From: Lonicera japonica
Taxonomy: Eukaryota > Streptophyta > Magnoliopsida > Dipsacales > Caprifoliaceae
Assembly (NCBI GenBank): GCA_021464415.1
Contig: CM038467.1
Span: 52,805,309 to 52,869,308, forward strand
DNA: 64,000 nucleotides
Reading direction: 5' to 3'
Shown: piece by piece, positions 11,655 through 20,893 of the stretch
How the letters are laid out: every line of letters starts with the position of its first letter
Position numbering within the stretch: position 1 is the first letter of the stretch
Program-made: the position numbers and the translations under genes
Notes under the pieces: model-generated
Seen by the model: the letters and a program-made list of their open reading frames with translations, nothing else
Told to the model about the DNA's origin: nothing
Databases searched by the model: none

Positions 11655-11830
11655 TGTTGGAGGTAAATCCACAATTGAGCTCCTCTTCGTGGTGAATCCG
11701 GAGGGTATATCCGGTGTGCAGGTTATCTAATGTCATGGCGCTCTAATGGTCGTTGGGTACAAGGAAATAAAGTTGCGCCTTCGCTAACAGCTATAGCTTT
11801 TGGCGCAGTGGTAAGCGCTTGATCTTCACA
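11655..11830 (+). repeat. 5' LTR of the composite TRIM
   Basis: The LTR begins TGTTGGAGGTAAATCC and ends GATCTTCACA, with canonical TG...CA ends, and is 176 bp long. It differs from its partner at 17908-18083 at only a handful of positions. An A-box-like TGGCGCAGTGG lies near its end (11801-11811), followed by GTAAGCGC, which could pair with the GCGC of the box as a tRNA D-stem. Confidence 0.88.
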
Positions 11831-11843
11831 ATTGGTATCAGAG
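11831..11843 (+). other. Primer-binding site shared by TRIM and Copia
   Basis: TGGTATCAGAG (11833-11843) is the standard plant Copia/TRIM minus-strand primer site, complementary to the 3' end of initiator tRNA-Met. It directly follows the TRIM LTR, but the sequence after it (ATTGTACTCTTATTTTGATT) is Copia leader; compare the leader of the second Copia at 38125. Confidence 0.85.
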
Positions 11844-11886
11844 ATTGTACTCTTATTTTGATTTAACAATCTTAGAGTTTACGGTC

Positions 11887-12903
11887 ATGTCTATATATCG
11901 AGGAACCGGTCTTTCCGAAGGTCTCTCCACCCATAGACCACCTCTATTTGATGGTAAAAATTATAGCTATTGGAAAAGTAGAATGGGTATATTTTTACAA
12001 TCTAGTGATTTTGAACAATGGAGAGTTGTAGTTGAAGGACCCTATGAAATTACCAAAAGAGATGATAGTGGAAAAATTGTTCCTAAGAAAATGTCCGAGT
12101 ATGATGAAAATGATATTAAGAAAATTCAATATAATGCTAAAGCCTTAAATGCTTTAAATTGTACATTAAGCATGGATGAATATAACAAAATTTCTAGTTG
12201 TAAAACGGCCAAAGAAATTTGGGATAAACTTGAGGTTACCTACGAAGGAACCACTCAAGTTAAAGATGATAACATAAATATGCTTGTTCATGATTATGAA
12301 TTATTTAAAATGGAGCCTAATGAATCTCTTGCTTCCATGTATGGTAGATTTTCTATTATTACTAATGATTTGGATCTTCTTGGAAAAGTTTATTCTAATG
12401 AAGATAAAATAAGAAAAATTCTTAGGATTCTTCCAAAGAAATGGCGACCGAAAGTGACGGCGATTCAAGAAGTAAAGAATCTCAAAACACTCAGCATGGA
12501 CGAGCTTTTGGGATCTCTAAAAACTCATGAGAAGGAACTTCAAATAGAAGAAGAAGCGGATACAAAATCAAAGAAAACTTTAGCTCTCAAAACTATCCAA
12601 CATGAAGATAATGATGTATCAATGGATGGTGATGAAGACATGGCGCTTCTATCTAGAAAATTTATAAAATTTCTAGCTAAGAAGAAAAATTCTTAAGGAA
12701 AGGATAACAAATATCCATCATCCTTTAGAAGAAACAACGATCGATCAAATCAACAAAGAGGCGAAAATGATGAAATCAAAAAGTGCTATCATTGCCATGA
12801 ACCCGGTCATATCAAGCCAAATTGTCCACTTAAATTGAAGGAGAAAAAGGACAAACGAGATAAAGTATTGAAACAAGTGAAGCATGCACTAAAAGGAACA
12901 TAG
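11887..12903 (+). pseudogene. Copia gag, N-terminal part with CCHC knuckle (broken)
   Basis: This encodes the capsid/nucleocapsid part of a Copia Gag. From the ATG at 11887 there is a DUF4219/UBN2-type capsid region (PPLFDGKNYSYWKSRM near residue 20, WDKLEVTYEG, LHDYELFKMEPNES-like stretch), open to a TAA at 12694. The same frame then continues through a zinc knuckle CYHCHEPGHIKPNC (12784-12825, C-x2-C-x4-H-x4-C) to a TAG at 12901. The equivalent TAG occurs in the second Copia at 39084, where intact relatives would be expected to have Trp. The start codon lies 43 bp after the primer-binding site, as expected. The element cannot make a normal Gag-Pol polyprotein. Confidence 0.85.
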
Positions 12904-13629
12904 AGCGATTTCGAAGAAGGAAAATCGGATGCCGATTCTAGCGATGAAGAAAAAGCCAACCTTTGTCTTATGGTAAAAGAAGATGAGGTAAATTCTAATT
13001 ATAACTCATTTAGTGATAGTTTTGATGATAATAAAAGTGTGCATAATGAATATGATGAATTATTTACCATGTTTGAAGAATTACATATTAAATTTGAAAT
13101 TCTTTCAAAAAGATATGCAAGTCTCAAGAAAGAAAATTCCATTACTTCTGTTAAATGTGAAACTTTAGAAAAAGAAAATATTGATTTTAAAAAGGAAATC
13201 AACTATTTGAAAAAAGGAAAAGAAAAGGAGACTTCAAACCTACTTGCTCTAGAAAATAAGGATTTGAAAGAAAAAGTAAAGGATTTAACTAATAGTCTAA
13301 CCAAATTCACAAATGGAAAAGATAACTTGGATAAACTATTGGGAGTACAAAGGTGTGTCTTTGATAAAGCCGGTTTGGGTTACAATCAAATCCATAACCA
13401 AAAGGATTACAAAATTTTTTTCAAAACATACACACCTCATAATCCCACTAATCTTTGTTCATTTTGTGGAAGAAATATTCATAGTGCACATTCTTGTTAT
13501 TACAAAGAAAAGGATTTTTCTAAAAGAAAGCTTGCTTGGATTCCAAAAAGAACCATTATGTTTGCTAACCCAAAGGGACCCAACTTATTTTGGGTACCAA
13601 AAGAAAAGTTGTTTAAGATTTTGGTGTAG
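12904..13629 (+). pseudogene. Copia gag C-terminal extension with coiled coil and second knuckle
   Basis: Same frame as the gag above. An acidic Ser/Asp stretch is followed by a long Lys/Glu/Leu coiled coil (about 13070-13300) and a second cysteine cluster CSFCGRNIHSAHSC (13458-13499). The C-terminus contains WIPKRTIMFANPKGPN. This layout (coiled coil, then a second knuckle, then protease) is seen in plant Copia elements with long Gag proteins. An open frame of 219 codons starts at 12970, but only because of the upstream TAG. Confidence 0.75.
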
Positions 13630-13654
13630 ATTTGCATGAGAGTAAAAGCTAGCA

Positions 13655-14195
13655 AAATAAAATGGTTCTTGGATAGTGGATGCTTGAAACACATGACGGG
13701 AGAAAAGAGAAATTTCTTGAGTCTCACTCCTAAATAAGGAGGCAACGTCACATTTAAAGACAACGTCAAAGGCAAAATCATTGGTGTAAGTAAAATTGGT
13801 AAGAAATCTTCTTATATCGATAATGTTTTACTTGTTGATGGTTTAAAACATAATTTACTTAGTATTAATTAATTGCGTGATAAAGGTTATAAAGTTATTT
13901 TTAAATCTGAATGTTACATTGTTAAAAATATTAGTGATAATTCTATTTTGTTTGTTACTTATAGATCTAATAACGTATATACTCTTGAACTTGATGATTT
14001 TTCTCAACAAGATGTTAAATATTTATCCATGTTGAATGATGTTTCTTGGTTATGGCATAAAACAAAATTAGGTTATGCTAATATGGATTTAATTCACAAG
14101 TTATCTAAAAATGAATTAGTTAAATGATTGCCCAAAACTAAATTTGTTAAAAATAAAATTTGTGATACTTGTCAACTTACTAAACAACACAAGTC
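13655..14195 (+). pseudogene. Copia protease and integrase N-terminus (truncated)
   Basis: The aspartic protease core WFLDSGC (13663-13683) carries the catalytic D-S-G. LVDGLKHNLLSI and KVIFKSECYIVKN follow, then the GAG-pre-integrase segment WLWHKTKLGYANMDLIHKL and CDTCQLTKQHKS, the HHCC zinc-binding part of integrase. Stops interrupt at 13735, 13870 and 14125. The match to the second Copia (continuous there to the integrase core) ends abruptly near 14195, where the segment with the LBD frame begins. Integrase core, reverse transcriptase and RNase H are absent. Confidence 0.8.
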
Positions 14196-14258
14196 TTTAT
14201 TTTGCATGTTATTATAAACTAACAATAATTTTGCTGTTTAAAAATCATTATCTGTTAT

Positions 14259-15002
14259 TCAAAGAAAAGAAGGGAAAAGAATTTGAAGATCATCAGAATC
14301 AAAATTCAAAACAGCATCGAGACTAGAAGATGAATAATCAACAAAATTATGCTCCATATCTAATAGAGTTGTCCAATCAGGACTCGATGGCTCGGCAACC
14401 TCCGCAACAGTACCACTTTGAGAAAATTGCGATGAATAGCCTTCCAAAGCAGCTTGGTAATCTAACATAATCGGATATGCCGGCAAACCCACATTAGTTA
14501 GAAAAGCACTATGGTCTAAAATATTTTCGGTAGTCGGAAGAATTTCAGGTGCAACATTTTCTGCTAACGATAGGAGCCCTGTAGAACTTATAGGATGAGC
14601 AAAAGAAAAGCTTTGGTTAGTGCTAGAAGACTCTCCTAATCGAGCCTCTAATGTTGTCACTCGTGACTGTAAAGCCTCTAACGCTGTCACCCGTGATTGT
14701 AACTCTTGTACCTTCTGTTCAAGAGAAACAATGAGCGCAGTACAGCCTTTACTAGGATTCTCGACTCTCGCCTTAGCTTTAAAAAGAAATGAATAGAGAG
14801 TCTCTAAATATTGATGTTCAGGAATATCTTTTAAAATATTTGTAACACTATTTACCCCAAAAACGGTGAAGATTGTACGATAATCTTGACGACTAATCAC
14901 ATCCATAAAAATTTGTGCATATTCACACCATGGCTGACATTTCTTGCGTTTATAAGTGCAAGCAGCACAAGATGAACCGGTACAACGGAAGGTATTCGGC
15001 AT
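14259..15002 (-). CDS. LOB-domain (LBD) transcription-factor-like ORF inside Copia
   Basis: LBD proteins are plant-specific nuclear DNA-binding factors. The ORF encodes 247 residues without a stop or intron. The LOB signature is present: C-x2-C-x6-C-x3-C at C12, C15, C22 and C26 (CAACTYKRKKCQPWC), a GAS-block-like FGVNSVTNIL (48-57), ARVENPSKGC (78-87), and a zipper spaced L90, L94, L101, L108. It departs from the family in several ways: D-P is replaced by N-P before the GC, the GAS block is weak, and an ALQSRVT-LEA unit is duplicated (about 100-122), extending the coiled coil. The C-terminus (about 123-247) is Ser/Asp-rich and acidic, plausibly an activation region. It lies antisense in a Copia element where pol should be. 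Most LBD genes have an intron, so this could be a retrocopy or captured gene, or a pseudogene not yet disrupted. The domain call is strong; expression is unknown. Confidence 0.8.
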   Translation of the reverse strand: MPNTFRCTGSSCAACTYKRKKCQPWCEYAQIFMDVISRQDYRTIFTVFGVNSVTNILKDIPEHQYLETLYSFLFKAKARVENPSKGCTALIVSLEQKVQELQSRVTALEALQSRVTTLEARLGESSSTNQSFSFAHPISSTGLLSLAENVAPEILPTTENILDHSAFLTNVGLPAYPIMLDYQAALEGYSSQFSQSGTVAEVAEPSSPDWTTLLDMEHNFVDYSSSSLDAVLNFDSDDLQILFPSFL

Positions 15003-16079
15003 ACTTTTGATTTATTTTCCCTTACTCATGGGTACCTCCTATAAAAGTTATAAGAAGAAAATGGATCTCGAGGAAGACAACAAGAAAGAGGGGACAAGAG
15101 GCATCTAGCAATTAAAAGAATCTCGAAAACGAAAAGCTGTCATCCTAAAAGGTCAAAAATACAGCGCCCCCTCGCGTGCATCTATAGTCCACCGCCCTAG
15201 CACGGTTTAGATCCCTCTTTGATGTTGACATAGGGGGAGAAAGTGTGCGGTAAGATTTTTTTTCTGCGGTAAGATTTTTTATAACTTTGAATGCTGTGGT
15301 AAGATTTTTTATACCGACTTTAAATATTGTGGTAAGACTTTTAAATGCTTTATGTCTTTAATATTCATACTTGTTTTCTTTTGCATGTTATATTTCGTGT
15401 TTTAACATTTTATTGAGCCATTAAAAAAATGGCAAAATATTGTGTAGAAAATTGGACATGGTACAACTTTACAGCTAAAACTGTACCAATTGGCTGAGAA
15501 TTAGGTTCTCTACCATATATTTCTGGAAAGCTCTATGTGTCTACTTTCTAACTCAATTTACAGTGCATCAATCGGAGTTTTCTACAAAGAGTTATAGCAA
15601 TTCTCCTACAAAGGACTTTGACATTCCAACAGATTTTTGATGATTCTAGAGCAGTAAAACAGCATGCTATCCTAAAAAAAAAAAAACAGCTTGTTGGCCT
15701 AAGCCAATTTTTTTTAGCAGCTCAAAACGATCCATTAGGTGACGTATACGTGAGTCCAATTCACCACAACCATAACCACAACCTCAAGAGTCACTCCTTT
15801 TTGATGATATCAAAGGGGGAGAAATAATGTGTGTGATGTGTGTGAGTTTTTAAGCCAAGTTTAAAAAGTGATAATGGTACACACTCTAAGAACTATGACT
15901 ATATTTAACTTTTAACTATTAAACTATTTCTTTCATTTTATTATTATGCTTGGATTACTTATTATTCTATATTTTTACTTATATGCATATATTGAGGTGA
16001 AGCTTGTTTATTGTTTAAAAATTTACTCCTCAAAATATTATTATTTATTGATAACACACATTAATTTATTGTCATCATC
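15003..16079. other. Non-coding flank of the LBD frame and Copia 3' region
   Basis: The first part (15003-15220) is upstream of the LBD start codon; no TATA box stands out. A phrase GATGTTGACATAGGGGGAG (15222-15240) and, further on, GATGATATCAAAGGGGGAG (15802-15820) resemble the C-terminus/polypurine region of plant Copia elements. They suggest that fragments of more than one Copia 3' end are present. A GCGGTAAGATTTTTT phrase is repeated four times between 15248 and 15345. A 69-codon frame at 15618-15827 reads through this 3' region and is not called a gene. Confidence 0.45.
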
Positions 16080-16350
16080 AAAAAGGGGGAGATTGTTGAC
16101 CTAAGGTCTTAATCTTATTTTAATAATAACAATAAATCAATCATGTGTAATTTGGGAGCATATTATTCATTTATATTTTTATCTATGCACCTATTTAGGG
16201 GGAGCATATTATTCATATGCTTAAAATTATTATCTTTTTATAAACACGCATTAACTCTATTGTTATCATCAAAAAGGGGGAGATTGTTGACCTTAAAGTC
16301 AATTAATCTTATTTTGATAATTACAATAAGTTAATATAGTGTTATTTAAC
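16072..16350 (+). repeat. Tandem duplication of the Copia polypurine tract and LTR start
   Basis: The string ATCATCAAAAAGGGGGAGAT followed by TGTTGACC occurs at about 16076-16100 and again at 16266-16292. Both copies continue with similar sequence (AATCTTATTTT...AATAACAATAAATC and AATCTTATTTT...AATTACAATAAGTT). The second copy starts the LTR; the first is about 190 bp upstream. A duplicated plus-strand primer region could mark an old template-switch event. Confidence 0.65.
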
Positions 16351-17841
16351 TCGGTTATTCCAATGATGATAGCCATTAGCCGATATCTTTTCCAACCAAG
16401 TGTGACGTCAAACAGATATAGTCAAACTCTCACACAAAGCTCCACAAATGCTTTCACTCACAAGAAATGAATTCAAATGATCTCCATGTGCTTCACAAAG
16501 AATCAAAACCAAGAAAGAATCAAGATCATCAATCAAATGAAGATACGCACAAGACAATCAAGCATCACGAAGACTCAAATTATCATTAAATGGAGTGAGT
16601 GCTTAGATTTTATGTAAAGATACTTTATTGATCAAATCCCTATAGCTCAAACATATTCTTACATCTTTTAAAGATTAATTCAAACTAGCTTGAAATTGAA
16701 TTTATTTGAAAAACATCATTTTACAAAAACCGAGTTTCAAAATAAATTCATATTAATTTTAAATGATCATATTTTAAGCTCTAATAAAAATAGGTATCTT
16801 AGAAACATATCTTTGAGGTTCAAAAATCATTATAATTTTATTTGAAACTAAATTGTTAAATTGCAAAAATATTTTTTATTTTACATTTAAAATTCGCTCA
16901 ATTTTTGTCCAGTTTTGATCTAACAGTAAGATGGATGTCTTCTCGAATTACGATCATTTTGAAATTTTTACAGTAGTTAGACAACATCTCATGTCAATTT
17001 TGAATAAAATTGGAGCATGATCCAACGGTCTAATTGGGAGAAATTAACAAAACAATTTTGAATGTTTTTGTCAAAACTAGCTGTTGGAAAGTTTGAAAAT
17101 GTATACCTTGGAGCCAAAACCTCTCTTAATTATCCCCAACGGCCATATGATTTTGTAATCTATAAATATGATGTCGTAGACATGTTTTAACACACTTGAA
17201 TCATTCAACAAACTTATTTTACATATATACAAAGTTATTCAAGTATTCAATTCATCTTATTGATCAAATTCTTCATTTTTGAGCTATATACTTTGATCAA
17301 TTTTGATATCTCTTAGTGTGAGCTTCATTTGTATTTTGTTATACACAAGAGAGATATTGTACATTGGTGTTAGCCACCAAAACTTATTCAAATCATATTT
17401 GTGAGAGGTGTATCTCATAGAATAGCAAGAGGGATTTCTTGTGTGAGTATTGAGGGTGTTTCAATACTTGTAAGAGTGTGTGAGAAGAATACACTTGTAG
17501 AGGTTTGATCTTCACCCGGAAGGAGATCGGTTATAGTGGAAATTCCCGGGGAACTAACTGAGCGCGGAGTAGGGGGAACAAGCCGAAACGTGTGGACAAA
17601 AAATCTTCGACTTCAAATTGGTTCAATATTTCTTACTCAATCTCTTTATTTATTTGTTATATTAATTGATTGAAGTTGCTTATATTATTGTTTATTCTTG
17701 GGATTGATTATTTAATTGATTGTTTTCCTTGATAAAGTTATTTAACTAAGTTGCTTTGCTTAAATATTTTAAAAACGTTTTAATTCCGTATTAAGTCTTT
17801 AAAACCTTATTTACCCCCTCTAGGGTATTTTCCGACCCACA
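16285..17841 (+). repeat. Copia LTR, the single copy in the composite element
   Basis: The LTR begins TGTTGACCTTAAAGTC right after the polypurine tract AAAAAGGGGGAGAT and ends CCGACCCACA, about 1.56 kb. Its final third matches the end of the LTR at 36740-38114 (TTGATCTTCACC..GGAAATTC..GGGGAACT, TTTACCCCCTCTAGGG, TTTTCCGACC). It is followed immediately by ATTGGTATCAGAG, i.e. a primer-binding site lies downstream of what would normally be the 3' LTR. Confidence 0.8.
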
Positions 17842-17907
17842 ATTGGTATCAGAGGAGGTCACGGGTTCGATACCTGGGGCGCACCATTGTGGGGGGGGGG
17901 GGGGGAT
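17842..17907 (+). other. TRIM internal domain: PBS, tRNA-like B box, G-rich PPT
   Basis: Only 66 bp separate the Copia LTR from the TRIM 3' LTR. They hold a primer-binding site (17842-17854), a tRNA T-arm-like GTCACGGGTTCGATACC with B box GGTTCGATACC (17864-17874), then GGGGCGCACCATTGT and a run of 15 G (17891-17905), the polypurine tract. In the unsplit TRIM this B box would lie about 41 bp after the A box at the LTR end, the spacing of a Pol III tRNA-type promoter. Confidence 0.7.
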
Positions 17908-18083
17908 TATTGGAGGTAAATCCACAATTGCGCTCCTCTCCGTGGTGAATCCGGAGGGTATATCCGGTGTGCAGGTTATCTAATGTCATGGCGCTCTAAT
18001 GGTCGTTGGGTACAAGGAAATAAAGTTGCGCTTTCGCTAACAGCTATAGCTTTTGGCGCAGTGGTAAGCGCTTGATCCTCACA
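17908..18083 (+). repeat. 3' LTR of the composite TRIM
   Basis: This 176-bp copy of the LTR at 11655 begins TATTGGAGG (the expected TG is mutated to TA) and ends GATCCTCACA. It is followed by the duplicated AATAT. It carries the same A-box-like TGGCGCAGTGG (18054-18064). Confidence 0.88.
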
Positions 18084-19550
18084 AATATAAATGACACGAT
18101 TAGTTAAACGGGTCGTGTTCAGATTGACCCTAATACTATAATACTTATGTGTTGACACGACCCGAATACGACACGCGAATTCGAATTGCCAACCTTACAA
18201 TGAGTAAGTACATATCAATCACCTGATAACAAGCGAGTATATATATATATTCAGTACTTATGGGCCAAGACAACATTTTCAAGTTTATACTCGACCTTTA
18301 AGAAGCAACTAACATGCAATTACTTACTTGCCATCGGGTAAATGAAAAACATAATATAACAAAGTAAAAAAATAGTGTGCAAATAGCGTCCGCCTAAAAT
18401 ATTGTTTTTAAGAGTGGTACCATATGCATAAAATTTGTACATTACTTTAGTATTAATTATACTTATTTATTTACTTCAATAATAACACCACCCTTATGGA
18501 AATATATATAATTTTCTGGTTTAAATAAAGAGTCCTATTTTTATTTTGTTTGGAATTATTTGTTAAGGACTGGAATTGGGATCCGATTACATTATTCGGA
18601 CTCCAAATCAAGTGATAACGAACAAAGAGAATAATAACACACATTGTTAAGAAATAATGTGATTCAACAATTTTATTTACTCTACAACTACTGGTACATA
18701 AACAAATGCATTAAGAAAATTGTTTCTTCCTTAGAGCAATTCCACCGGAGATGTAAATTTTTCACTTGTTATAGTAACATGTGGGCACATTTTTATTTAC
18801 TAACTTACATATTATTTAATCATTAAGAGCATCTCTAGTAGTGATGTATATTATAATTTTTTGTATAATTTATATAACTTGTAAAATTTTTGATCTCCAG
18901 CAGTCTTTTAAATTTCGGTTTTGTGTAACATGGAAGTGTAAAATACACTCTATGACATTGTCACGTCAACTTTTTTTCTTTCCCTTTTTTTATAGAACTT
19001 TAAAATGTAATAAATTTTAATATAAATTATATATTTGATATCTACTTACTAAGACGAATAAATCAAGATCCATTATTATTATTATAAGATTTTGTATTCA
19101 AAAATTCAAAAAAATAATAAAAAAATTTGCTCAGAATGATATCAAACATGTATCAGTATGTTATTGATTTATTCAAATTTTATACAAATATTTACAAAAT
19201 TACTATTGATACATATTTTTTTAGACTTTAAAATTTGTGTAAAAATTCCTTTCACACACAATTTACACATCTTTTATATAACAATTGGAAATGCTCTTAC
19301 ACATATTTTAGTACTCCAATAATTCTGCATTATTTACTCACTACTTACACAGCATTATTTAAACAGTTCTTGCATAATGTTGGAAAGCGGGATCCACAGT
19401 TTTACTTATCAAAAATATTTTGGCCAGCCAAAATGTTATCTAACCGTGACTTGAGTTTTAACATCTCACACAACTTTTGTTAGTTAGCAAAGTTCTCAAC
19501 ATATACATTGGAGTAGTTATTTTATTGTGCTACCAAATATACGATATTAA

Positions 19551-19858
19551 GACTCTGTTTGATAACAATATAAAAAAGAAAAAGAAAAATAATTAATTTA
19601 GGTAAAAAGATAAAAAAATAAGTTGAGGGATGTGGTGAGATTAACTCTTACTTTTTGATTTTTTCCATGACAAAATTTTCTTTGAGTCATGGTGAAGAAA
19701 TTTTTTTCACAAAATATTAAAAGATGATGGATGATATATACTCACAAAAATGAGTATGAGATGGAGATGATCTCACCATATGCCTCAACTTATTTTCCAT
19801 CTTCTCACCCAAATTAATTTTTTTTATTTTCATTTTCCATGTTGCTATCAAACGGAAC
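19551..19858. mobile_element. Tourist-like MITE present only in duplication copy 1
   Basis: It is the same family as 7971-8285. The ends are GACTCTGTTTGATAACAAT and, in reverse complement, GTTCCGTTTGATAGCAAC, with TTAA (or TAA) on both sides (19547-19550, 19859-19862). In copy 2 the corresponding site near 23035 reads GACGTGAAGAGATG with nothing inserted, so it is an empty-site comparison. Confidence 0.8.
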
Positions 19859-20663
19859 TTAAGAGATGCTTTTAGGAAGTTTGACGTGTAGGTAAGAGAA
19901 CGAAATAGGATAAAATAATCTTATCACCCAAGTTTAGTGTTGGTTAGTATTAGTTTACGGGATGAACTATTTATTCTACTAAATTTTTTATTTTTACTAA
20001 GAAAAAGATTAAATAAACCCACTTAGAAAATATTATTATTTTATCTAGCTTAGATATAATTAAATAATTATATTCGATCTTTTTATTTAGCGCATCAAAT
20101 GCACCGACGAAGTTGTCATGTTCTACCGGATGACATGCGTTAGTGCATATATCTTTAATTATCTATCTAAATTCAATGAATTTTTTTGTGAGCCAAATTA
20201 ATAATCGACCCAGTTGGGATTGCTCGATAAGTTAACCTCTTGAGCCTGTGTCTTGGACTGGTGTAGCAATCCAGGCCTTGTTTATTTTGAAATTTGAACT
20301 TGGGTCTTACACCGATATCCGGCTCAAATTTTATTAGGAGACAATGAGCTATACAAATGAAGGTAACATTCTTCTGCTAACTAATTCTTATAGTTGATTT
20401 GAAAATTTATCACAAATGTGGGTATGAGGAGCTGAAATTAAAGACTTGATTTCGCTATTTGTATTCGTAAAGTTTATATTAGGAGCTGAAATTTGTGTCA
20501 TTAGTTTCAAACCTACAACCTATCAATTATGATGGGGCTACATTCATTGAGCTAGAAGCTCGATCTTGTGCGTTTTAAGGCCCAAAATGATCACCACGGT
20601 CACGCCTCACCGTGCCATGCCGGCTTGGGTTCCACCCAAAAATTAGGCATTGTGAGAATTTTA

Positions 20664-20893
20664 GGGGTGTGTTTGACGTTTCGGATTACAGAGTTGGTTA
20701 GAATTATTTAATCCCATCTAGACAAGATAAAACAAGGGTGGGATTCGTTAATCCCTTGCTTGGTGGGATAAGAATCATTAGTAAGATAAATAATTCGTCC
20801 CGATATCCAATTCCGACGAATACTAAATATAAGATAGGATAAATTTACTCTATTCCACCTTGTTAACATGTGCGTCAAATGGAACCTTGGTGA
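20664..20893. mobile_element. Small MITE-like insertion in duplication copy 1
   Basis: The sequence between GTGAGAATTTT and GGATAATTTAC is about 230 bp longer here than in copy 2 (24610-24640). The extra DNA begins GGGGTGTGTTTGACGTTTCG and ends CGTCAAATGGAACCTT, an imperfect inverted repeat of GTTTGACG/CGTCAAA. A clean target duplication is not evident. Confidence 0.55.

Larger units (their letters stand above)
11655..18083 (+). mobile_element. TRIM carrying a one-LTR Copia element (composite)
   Basis: The order is TRIM LTR (176 bp), primer-binding site, Copia internal region, one Copia LTR, a second primer-binding site, TRIM internal region, TRIM LTR (176 bp). A 5-bp duplication AATAT lies immediately outside (11650-11654, 18084-18088), so the two short LTRs are the true ends. 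Both junctions between TRIM and Copia fall in the same 17 bases, CACAATTGGTATCAGAG (11827-11843 and 17838-17854). No Copia LTR lies at the left side and no Copia target duplication is seen. Integration of a one-LTR circle, or template switching at the primer-binding site, would produce exactly this arrangement. Confidence 0.8.
11044..18198. mobile_element. hAT-like MITE, split by a nested TRIM/Copia composite
   Basis: An 8-bp duplication AATGAGTA flanks the element (11036-11043, 18199-18206), the size typical of hAT elements. The left end GGGTTGGTAATGTTTGACAC pairs imperfectly with the reverse complement of the right end, GTAAGGTTGGCAATTCG. Inside, words such as GACACGAC, AAACGGGT and GGGTCGTGT recur in both orientations. 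Removing the inner insertion and its duplication (11655-18088) leaves a unit of about 720 bp. It encodes no transposase. Confidence 0.65.

Noticed and set aside
17842..17885. Functional tRNA gene at the TRIM internal domain
   Set aside because: Only the T-arm half is present here and the A-box half is in the LTR 6 kb away. The anticodon arm would include the primer site with an oversized loop, so no working tRNA is expected.
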